Shown in pieces: positions 14,841 through 20,356 of a stretch of 25,843 bases of DNA. Below the pieces are notes generated by a model, which had not been told where the DNA came from, made no database searches, and saw nothing but the letters and a program-made list of their open reading frames with translations. Source of the DNA: Thermoplasmata archaeon (GTDB lineage Archaea > Thermoplasmatota > Thermoplasmata > Lutacidiplasmatales > UBA184); NCBI GenBank assembly GCA_030040755.1, contig JASHTC010000216.1:1-25843 (forward strand). The letters are read 5' to 3'. How positions within the stretch are numbered: position 1 is the first letter of the stretch; the number at the start of each line of letters is the position of its first letter. The position numbers were made by a program, and so were the translations under genes.

Positions 14841-15459
14841 GGCGACGCACTCGGGCGCGGACCTCGTCGGGGGTTCCCCGCGCGTCGACCGCTCGCAGGA
14901 GCCCCCTCGCCCGGTAGAGCTCCCGGAGGGGGGCGGTCTGCTCGGCGTAGACCCGGAGGCGGGTCGCCACCGCCTCGGGCCGGTCGTCGGGGCGTTGCAC
15001 GAGCTCCGTGCCGTCGCGGTCGCATCGGCCGGCGACCCGCGGCGGCTGGGTCAGGAGATTGTAGACGCTCTGGCAGGTCGGGCAGACGCGACGGTTGACC
15101 AACCGGCTCTCCAGGACATCGCTGGGTAGGTCGAACGCGACGACCACATCGACCGGCGTGATCCGGTCGAGCGCGACCGCCTGGGCCGGGTTCCGCGGGA
15201 ACCCGTCGAGGATGAACCCGCCGGCCGCGTCGGGCCGGCCGAGCCGCTCCTGGAGGATCTGGAGGACCAGGTCGTCGGGGACGAGACCCCCGGCGCGCAT
15301 GTGGCCCTCCGCCTGCCGCCCGAGGGGGCTCTGGGCCGCGACGGCGGCGCGGAGGAGGTCCCCGGTCGACAGGTGCGGGATCCGGAGCTCGCGGGCGAGC
15401 TCGGCGGCCTGCGTTCCCTTGCCGACCCCGGGGGGACCCACGAAGACGACGCGAACCAT
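14830..15459 (-). CDS. adk: Adenylate kinase (zinc-LID, bacterial-type)
   Basis: A 209-residue enzyme that interconverts ATP + AMP and 2 ADP in the cytoplasm. The P-loop GPPGVGKGTQ lies near the N-terminus. The AMP-binding segment is STGDLLRAAV, then ILDGFPRNPAQA. The long LID carries CPTCQSVYN and CDRDG, a Cys3/Asp-type zinc site. This is the bacterial-type long-LID form rather than the short archaeal AdkA form. The ATG at 15457-15459 was chosen because the P-loop begins at once and a TATA-like CTTAAG lies about 24 bases upstream; a GTG at 15471 would leave only about 12 bases. It follows pyrH on the same strand, and its promoter appears to overlap the pyrH stop codon. Confidence 0.95.
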   Translation of the reverse strand: MVRVVFVGPPGVGKGTQAAELARELRIPHLSTGDLLRAAVAAQSPLGRQAEGHMRAGGLVPDDLVLQILQERLGRPDAAGGFILDGFPRNPAQAVALDRITPVDVVVAFDLPSDVLESRLVNRRVCPTCQSVYNLLTQPPRVAGRCDRDGTELVQRPDDRPEAVATRLRVYAEQTAPLRELYRARGLLRAVDARGTPDEVRARVRRLID

Positions 15460-15480
15460 GCGGGACGGCACGCCCCCTCG

Positions 15481-15486
15481 CTTAAG
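15481..15486 (-). promoter_or_regulatory. TATA-like box for adk overlapping the pyrH stop codon
   Basis: CTTAAG spans the pyrH TAA stop (15482-15484) and lies about 24 bases before the adk ATG. It may let adk be transcribed independently of pyrH. Confidence 0.35.
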
Positions 15487-16210
15487 GCGGTGTCGTCGGC
15501 GCTCCGCCGACCTGGGTCCCGTCGAACGGGCGACCGCGCAGCGCCGCCTCCAGGGCGGGTAGGTTGCGCCCCTGCACGATCGCGAGCGGGATCCCGGCCC
15601 GGGCGAGCGAGTCGGCCCCGAGCCGGTCGAACAGGAAGTTCTCCCCGGCCGCGCCCGTCGCGGCTCCGTGCACGAGCGCGCGGAACTCCGTCCAGGGGAT
15701 CTTCTCGATGCGGTGGGCGTCCGCGTAGGCCCGGGGGTCGCGGTCGTAGAGAGCGTCCACGTTCGTCGCGTTGACCATCCGGGCCGCCCGCAACCGGACG
15801 GCGAGGAGGGCGGCCACGGCGTCCGTCGTGTGGCCGGGCTCCGTTCCCCCGAGCACGACCGGGGAGGCCCGGCCGAGCTCGTGCACGACCTCCCGGAGGG
15901 TCGTCGGAGGATGGGCGGGGGTCGGGCTCCCGATGCGGGCCGCGAGCAGGCGGGCGTGCAGCCGAGTGACCTCGATCCCGAGCTCGTCCAGCTCGACCTC
16001 GGTGAGCTCGAGCTTTCGGCCGAGGCCGATGTACTCCCGGGCGGTGCGGCCGCCTCCGGTCGTCACCGCCAGGGGCCCCTCCTGGCCCACCCGGCGCAGC
16101 AGGGCCGCCAACCGGTCCAGGTACCCGACGTCGTCGTCCCCGGTCAGGAGCACGGAGCCGCCGATGGAGACGACCACGGGGCGGGCCGTGCGGGGCTCGC
16201 GGGTCGGCAT
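15482..16210 (-). CDS. pyrH: UMP kinase, archaeal type
   Basis: A 242-residue amino-acid-kinase-fold enzyme that phosphorylates UMP to UDP in pyrimidine nucleotide synthesis. Motifs are SIGGSVL at the N-terminus, TTGGGRTAREYI, the archaeal ELDELGIEVTRLHARLLA block, GGTEPGHTTDAVAALLA and NATNVDALYDRDP (nucleotide-binding region). The length fits the family (about 225-245). The ATG is followed by a short basic leader before the first strand. A TATA-like CTAAGT on the minus strand lies about 26 bases upstream, inside a 10-bp inverted repeat shared with the divergent rpiA promoter region. adk follows immediately, so nucleoside mono- and diphosphate synthesis is clustered. Confidence 0.93.
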   Translation of the reverse strand: MPTREPRTARPVVVSIGGSVLLTGDDDVGYLDRLAALLRRVGQEGPLAVTTGGGRTAREYIGLGRKLELTEVELDELGIEVTRLHARLLAARIGSPTPAHPPTTLREVVHELGRASPVVLGGTEPGHTTDAVAALLAVRLRAARMVNATNVDALYDRDPRAYADAHRIEKIPWTEFRALVHGAATGAAGENFLFDRLGADSLARAGIPLAIVQGRNLPALEAALRGRPFDGTQVGGAPTTPP

Positions 16211-16225
16211 CGTCTCGCGGGAGGA

Positions 16226-16253
16226 GCCCGCCGACTTAGCGATGTCGGCGGGC
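16226..16253 (-). promoter_or_regulatory. Perfect 10-bp inverted repeat enclosing the pyrH TATA-like box
   Basis: GCCCGCCGAC and GTCGGCGGGC are exact inverted repeats around an 8-base centre (TTAGCGAT). The centre contributes to the minus-strand TATA-like CTAAGT, 26 bases before the pyrH ATG. A protein bound here would block TBP, so it is a candidate operator. Confidence 0.5.
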
Positions 16254-16259
16254 CGGGCG

Positions 16260-16276
16260 CCGGGTTGAATACCCGG
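16260..16276 (+). promoter_or_regulatory. Inverted repeat enclosing the rpiA TATA-like box
   Basis: CCGGGT and ACCCGG flank the centre TGAAT. TTGAATACC (16265-16273) lies about 25 bases before the rpiA GTG and resembles TTAAATACC upstream of the 5S gene. Confidence 0.45.
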
Positions 16277-16293
16277 GCCTCCTCCCCGGGGCC

Positions 16294-17001
16294 GTGACCG
16301 AGGAGCTCGAACGGGCGAAGGCCGCCGCCGCCGAGCACGTCGTGCAGGCGCTGCGACCGGGTCTGCGGCTCGCCCTCGGGACCGGGTCGACCGCGGCGCA
16401 TGCCGTGCGGCAGGTCGCGGCGCGGTTCCCGGGCGGGCGGTTCGATTGCGTCGCCAGCTCTCGGGCGACGGAGGAGCTGGCGCGAGATCTCGGGCTAGCG
16501 GTTCGGCCGCTCCGCGGGGACGACCGGTTCGACCTCCTCCTGGACGGGGCGGACGAGGTGGCGGACTCCTTCGCGCTCACCAAGGGAGGCGGAGGGGCGC
16601 TCCTGCGGGAGAAGGTCCTCGCCCAGCTCTCCGACGAGCGAGTGATCCTGGTGGACCGCACGAAGCTCGTCCACCGGCTCGGCGAGCGGTCCCCGATCCC
16701 GGTCGAGGTGGTACCGTTCGCCCGCGCCGTGCTGGAGACGGAGTTCCGCCAGCAGGGGTATCGCGTACGGGTACGCGGGGGCCCCGGGGGCAGCCCCTTC
16801 CTCTCCGACAACGGGAACGAGATCCTCGACCTGACCCCCCCCGCCCCGCTGTCCGACCCGGCCGCCACCGACCGCGCCCTGCGGGCCCCGGCCGGGGTCG
16901 TCGAGACCGGGATCTTCGTCGGGTTGGCCGACCGGGTGGTGGTCGGCTACCCGGACGGCCGGGTGGAGGAGCGCCGCCCTCCCCGTGCCCGACGGACCTG
17001 A
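16294..17001 (+). CDS. rpiA: Ribose-5-phosphate isomerase A
   Basis: A 235-residue enzyme interconverting ribose 5-phosphate and ribulose 5-phosphate in the non-oxidative pentose phosphate pathway. Family motifs are all present: LALGTGSTA (phosphate loop), DLLLDGADEV with the catalytic-site Asp, and LTKGGGGALLREK with the catalytic Glu. FLSDNGNEILDL and VETGIFVGLADRVVVG follow toward the C-terminus. The GTG start lies about 25 bases after a TATA-like box, so a leaderless mRNA is likely. It is divergent from pyrH. With the transketolase subunits at the right end it supplies pentose phosphates for nucleotides. Confidence 0.95.
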   Translation: MTEELERAKAAAAEHVVQALRPGLRLALGTGSTAAHAVRQVAARFPGGRFDCVASSRATEELARDLGLAVRPLRGDDRFDLLLDGADEVADSFALTKGGGGALLREKVLAQLSDERVILVDRTKLVHRLGERSPIPVEVVPFARAVLETEFRQQGYRVRVRGGPGGSPFLSDNGNEILDLTPPAPLSDPAATDRALRAPAGVVETGIFVGLADRVVVGYPDGRVEERRPPRARRT

Positions 17002-17020
17002 GCGAGCCCGACGGCGCCGG

Positions 17021-17026
17021 CGTTAT
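17021..17026 (+). promoter_or_regulatory. TATA-like box for the crotonase gene
   Basis: GTTATC is the only AT-rich run in the rpiA-crotonase gap, about 53 bases before the ATG. A GAGGG seven bases before the ATG may act as a Shine-Dalgarno site, unlike the leaderless genes nearby. Confidence 0.35.
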
Positions 17027-17076
17027 CTGGTCCCGGGAGTCCGGCCGGTCGCCCGTCGCACGGGGACCGAGGGAGC

Positions 17077-17859
17077 ATGGAGGGCAAGTACATTCGCACT
17101 CGCATCGAGGAGCACGTCGGCTACATCGAGATCGGAAAGCCGAAGGCGAACACCTACGACCTCGAGATGATGCGCGAGCTCTCCGGCGCGATCGACGAGA
17201 TGCGATTCGACGACTCCGCGACCCTCGTCGTGCTCGCGAGCACGGTGCCGGGGTTCTTCAGCGCGGGCGCCGACATCGAGATGCTGAAGGCGAGCGCGCC
17301 GGATTTCAAGGCGATGTTCTGCCTCTACTGCCAGGAAACGCTCGACAAGATCGCGAAGACCCCGAAGGTCGTGATCGCGGCGCTGAGCGGGCACACCGTC
17401 GGCGGCGGGCTCGAGATCGCGCTCGCCTGCGACCTGCGGATGATGGCGGCGGACTCCGGAAAGATCGGCCTGCCCGAGGTCACGCTCGGAGTCCTCCCCG
17501 GGACGGGGGGGACCCAGCGTCTCCCGCGCCTCATCGGGACCTCGCGGGCGCTTGACATGATGATCACGGGCAAGCTCCTGACGCCGGCCGAGGCCCTGGC
17601 GGTGGGACTCGTGAACTACGTCTACCCGAAGGAGTCGTTCGGGCACGACGTCCACGCCTACGCGAGCGCCCTCGCCCGCGGTCCGATCCGGGCGGTGAGC
17701 CTGATCAAGCGCTCGGTCGCCGAGGGCGTCGAGGAGCCGCTCACGAGCGGGCTCGCGCTCGAGCGGGAGCTGCAGAACCGCTTGTTCATCACCGAGGACG
17801 CGAAGGAAGGGCTCGCGTCGTTCGTCGAGAAACGGAAGCCCAACTTTAAGGGTCGGTGA
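17077..17859 (+). CDS. Enoyl-CoA hydratase/isomerase (crotonase) family protein
   Basis: A 260-residue protein of the crotonase family, which hydrates or isomerises enoyl-CoA thioesters. The oxyanion-hole segment FSAGADIEML is at about residues 61-70. The two catalytic glutamates of true hydratases are both present: Glu113 in GGGLEIALACD and Glu134 in GLPEVTLGVLPGTGGTQRLPR. Hydratase activity is therefore likely, but the CoA substrate is open. Size is normal for the family and there is no dehydrogenase domain. The next gene, on the same strand 26 bases on, is a ferritin-like oxygenase subunit. This recalls phenylacetyl-CoA and benzoyl-CoA epoxidation pathways in which crotonases process the product. 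Confidence 0.9.
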   Translation: MEGKYIRTRIEEHVGYIEIGKPKANTYDLEMMRELSGAIDEMRFDDSATLVVLASTVPGFFSAGADIEMLKASAPDFKAMFCLYCQETLDKIAKTPKVVIAALSGHTVGGGLEIALACDLRMMAADSGKIGLPEVTLGVLPGTGGTQRLPRLIGTSRALDMMITGKLLTPAEALAVGLVNYVYPKESFGHDVHAYASALARGPIRAVSLIKRSVAEGVEEPLTSGLALERELQNRLFITEDAKEGLASFVEKRKPNFKGR

Positions 17860-17885
17860 GGGATAGTACGACCGGAACGGGACCC

Positions 17886-18710
17886 ATGTCGGCCAACGTG
17901 CCGAAGACCGGTGCCGGCGCGAAGACGCTCCAGGACGGCGGGACCCGCCAGCCGGTCCGGGAGATCCTCTGGGGCGCCCAGGCCGGGGCGCACAAGTACG
18001 AGACCGCGGAGGAGCTCCCGGAGGACATGCGCAAGCTCGTGGTCAAGCTCATGGTGGTCCAGGCGGACACCGAGTTCGCCTCCATCCAGCAGCACCGTCC
18101 CTGGCTCGACCAGGCCCCGACGCTCGAGGACCGATGGATCGAGTGCCGGATCGTCGCGGACGAGTCCCGGCACGGCCTGCAGGCCTGTCGGATCCTCCGG
18201 GACTTCGGGGAGGAGGGGCAGCGGTACATCGACGAGCTGCTCGCCAAGCGCGAGGGCCAGCACAAGCTCGACGCCTTCAACATGCCGTTCCTGAAGTGGG
18301 GGGACGTCGGCGCGTTCACCTGCTTCGTCGACCGGGTCGGGGTCTACCAGCTCCGGGCCTTCCAGGAGTGCTCCTACGGACCGCTCGCCCGCGCGATGCC
18401 GCTCATGCTCTCCGAGGAGCAGCTCCACCTCAACTTCGGGGCGAGCGTGCTCCGCCGGATGGTCCAGGACGGGCCCAGGTACTACGGGTCCCAGGAGGAG
18501 GCGCAGGCTGCGGTCACCAAGTGGTACCCCCGGGCCCTCGACATGTTCGGCCACTCGAACTCGGACACGAGCCGCCGGGCCATCGAGTACGGCCTGAAGC
18601 GCTGGACCAACGAGGAGGCGCGCGACCGGTACATCCACGAGGTGACCGGGCTCACCCGCGCGATCGGGCTGGAGCTTCCCCCGCCCGAGTTCGACCGGCA
18701 CGTCCTGTAG
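17886..18710 (+). CDS. Ferritin-like diiron oxygenase subunit (PaaA/PaaC/BoxB-like)
   Basis: A 274-residue all-helical protein. It has the four carboxylate/histidine ligand positions of a diiron four-helix bundle: Glu63 (QADTEF), Glu93-x-x-His96 (DESRHG), Glu161 (FQEC) and Glu178-x-x-His181 (EEQLH). The segment RPWLDQAPTLEDRW followed by ADESRHG is characteristic of the phenylacetyl-CoA (PaaA/PaaC) and benzoyl-CoA (BoxB) epoxidase family. These enzymes use O2 and an external reductase. The site looks active, but no reductase (PaaE/BoxA) or other Paa subunits are in the window. The ATG at 17886 was chosen over a GTG at 17856 because the latter overlaps the crotonase stop. The partner crotonase upstream supports a role in acyl- or aromatic-CoA oxidation (inference). 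Confidence 0.8.
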   Translation: MSANVPKTGAGAKTLQDGGTRQPVREILWGAQAGAHKYETAEELPEDMRKLVVKLMVVQADTEFASIQQHRPWLDQAPTLEDRWIECRIVADESRHGLQACRILRDFGEEGQRYIDELLAKREGQHKLDAFNMPFLKWGDVGAFTCFVDRVGVYQLRAFQECSYGPLARAMPLMLSEEQLHLNFGASVLRRMVQDGPRYYGSQEEAQAAVTKWYPRALDMFGHSNSDTSRRAIEYGLKRWTNEEARDRYIHEVTGLTRAIGLELPPPEFDRHVL

Positions 18711-18744
18711 AACGGGCCGGCTCGGGGGCCGGGTCGGCCGACCC

Positions 18745-19770
18745 TCAGACGTTCGGCCCGAGCGGCCGGGCGGCCGGACCGGGGCGGAGGAGCGTCAGGG
18801 ACTCCACGCCGGGCACCCGCGCCAGCCGGGCCCGTAACCGGCCGGCCTCCCGACGGAGCGTGAAGACGTGCACGTGCGCCCCCGCGTCGTGCGTGTAGGC
18901 CGCCCGGGGGCGTCCCCGTTCGCGGTTGAACGCGCGCACCTCGGTGAGGACCGCTCGGGAGGTCACCGTGAGGTAGTCGAGGCTCGGGCGGGTCGTCTCG
19001 CAGACCGACCGGAAGCTGTCGCACTCCTCCATGACCCGCGGGAAGAGCCGGTCGGGGTCGCGCCGGGCGATCGCCGAGCGGATCGCGGCGAGCCGCCGGG
19101 GGAGCTCGGAGAGGCGCCGGGCGTACTCGGGGCTCGTGGCCACGGTCCACTGCATCGCCTCCTGGGAGCGGACCTCCTTGACGGGCGCGCCGCGGACCAG
19201 CACGACCAGGTCGACCAGCTCGGGCCAGTGCCCCGGCCCATAGAGCGGCCGCGCGTAGCAGTCCGCGCCGTCCGCCCGCGTCCCGGCCCGCCACTCGACG
19301 AACCCGCCGAAGACCGACCGCGAGGCGCTCCCCGAGCCGAACCGGGCCAGCTGAGAGAGCGCGCGCGGGGAGAGCCTCAGGCCCGCGGCGCGGCTCGCCG
19401 CCCCGGCGAGCGCCGCGAACCCGCTGGCGCTGGAGGCCATCCCGCTCGCGGTCGGGAAGTTGTTGTCGCTGACGACCTCGGCGGCGGACCGCTCGCCGGA
19501 GGCCTCGCGCACCCGGTCGAGGAACCGGACCACGCCGTCGCGCGGGCCCCCGCTCGCCTCCTGGCCGTTGAGCACGACCCGGTCGGACCCGAGCTTCGGG
19601 TCGAAGCGGACGCGGGTTCGGGTACGGAGGCGGTCGAGCGTGACCGACAGGGACGAATTGTAGGGAAGGGCCCGGGTCCGGTCGCGAACGCCCCAGTACT
19701 TCACGAGGGCGATGTTGGGCCGGGCCTCGAACGTGGCGGAGCGGCTTCCCCGGCCCTCGGGGCCTCGCAC
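18745..19770 (-). CDS. mvaD: Mevalonate-pathway decarboxylase (diphosphomevalonate decarboxylase family)
   Basis: A 341-residue GHMP-fold enzyme of isoprenoid synthesis for archaeal lipids. Signatures are RPNIALVKYWG (Lys24), LPYNSSLSVTLD, DNNFPTASGMASSASGFAALAGA (phosphate loop) and GSGSASRSVFGGF. The catalytic-type Asp295 in YTHDAGAHVHV is present, so it should decarboxylate rather than only phosphorylate. The sequence looks like classical diphosphomevalonate decarboxylase. In Thermoplasmatota and haloarchaea, homologues act instead on mevalonate 3,5-bisphosphate or 5-phosphate, so the exact substrate is uncertain. The GTG start at 19768-19770 lies about 26 bases from a TATA-like box, pointing to a leaderless transcript. 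It is divergent from a hotdog thioesterase. Confidence 0.88.
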   Translation of the reverse strand: MRGPEGRGSRSATFEARPNIALVKYWGVRDRTRALPYNSSLSVTLDRLRTRTRVRFDPKLGSDRVVLNGQEASGGPRDGVVRFLDRVREASGERSAAEVVSDNNFPTASGMASSASGFAALAGAASRAAGLRLSPRALSQLARFGSGSASRSVFGGFVEWRAGTRADGADCYARPLYGPGHWPELVDLVVLVRGAPVKEVRSQEAMQWTVATSPEYARRLSELPRRLAAIRSAIARRDPDRLFPRVMEECDSFRSVCETTRPSLDYLTVTSRAVLTEVRAFNRERGRPRAAYTHDAGAHVHVFTLRREAGRLRARLARVPGVESLTLLRPGPAARPLGPNV

Positions 19771-19792
19771 GGCCGTACCCGACCGTGCACAG

Positions 19793-19800
19793 TACTTATC
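19793..19800. promoter_or_regulatory. Shared TATA-like box between mvaD and the thioesterase gene
   Basis: TACTTATC (GATAAGTA on the minus strand) is centred about 26 bases from the mvaD GTG (19770) and about 27 bases from the GTG at 19824. This symmetric spacing supports both start codons and bidirectional leaderless transcription from one box. Confidence 0.5.
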
Positions 19801-19823
19801 CGCGACGGTTTCTCGGGGACGCC

Positions 19824-20336
19824 GTGCCCCGTCGAGCGTCGCCGCCCGAACCGCGGCCGATCGGCCCTCCGTCCAACCTCCGCCTCGCGGCGCGTCTGGG
19901 GGGGTTCCACCACGAGATCGGCTTCCGGCTCGACCCGGAGGCGAGCCGCCGCGGCCTGGTCACGGTCACGGGCAAGGTGGAGCGACGTCACCTCAACATC
20001 AATGGGGTCGTGCACGGCGGGGTGTATGCGACCATCCTCGACACCGCGATGGGCGCCTCGGTCGTCTCCCTCCTGGCGGAGGGGGAGACCACAGCCACGA
20101 CCTCCCTGTACGTCGAGTTCCTGCGGGCCGCGCGCGAAGGGGCGCTGCTGACCGCCCAGGGCGAGGTGCTGCGCCGGGGGCGCCATATCGCCTTCGCGGA
20201 GGGCAACCTGTACGACGTCGACGGTCGCCGTCTGAGCCAGGCCCGCGGCACCTGGTACATCTGGTCGCCCGAGGAGGCCACGCCGCCGCGCCGGCGCGGG
20301 CCCGGTGGCGGCTCCGCGGAGCGCCGGGGGGCCTAG
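19824..20336 (+). CDS. PaaI-type hotdog-fold acyl-CoA thioesterase
   Basis: A 170-residue hotdog protein. The segment LNINGVVHGGVYATILDTAMG carries the HGG...D signature of PaaI/YbgC-type thioesterases, which hydrolyse acyl- or aromatic-CoA thioesters. TTTSLYVEFLRAA and AQGEVLRRGRHIAFAEGNLYD complete the fold. The N-terminal 30 residues and the Arg/Gly-rich C-terminal 25 are outside the domain. A GTG at 19785 is also in frame, but it lies before the shared TATA-like box; the GTG at 19824 is 27 bases after it and is preferred. Hotdog thioesterases often accompany Paa-type pathways, and a diiron PaaA-like subunit lies about 1.1 kb away, but the intervening mvaD gene is on the other strand. Confidence 0.82.
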   Translation: MPRRASPPEPRPIGPPSNLRLAARLGGFHHEIGFRLDPEASRRGLVTVTGKVERRHLNINGVVHGGVYATILDTAMGASVVSLLAEGETTATTSLYVEFLRAAREGALLTAQGEVLRRGRHIAFAEGNLYDVDGRRLSQARGTWYIWSPEEATPPRRRGPGGGSAERRGA

Positions 20337-20356
20337 CCTCCGGCTCGGGGCCCGGC

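Noticed and set aside
15460..15471. GTG at 15471 as the adk start
   Set aside because: It would leave only about 12 bases to the TATA-like box and adds four residues not expected before the P-loop strand.
16260..16276. CCGGGT/ACCCGG repeat as a transcription terminator
   Set aside because: It lies between divergent genes upstream of both, has no T-run after it, and holds the rpiA TATA-like box.
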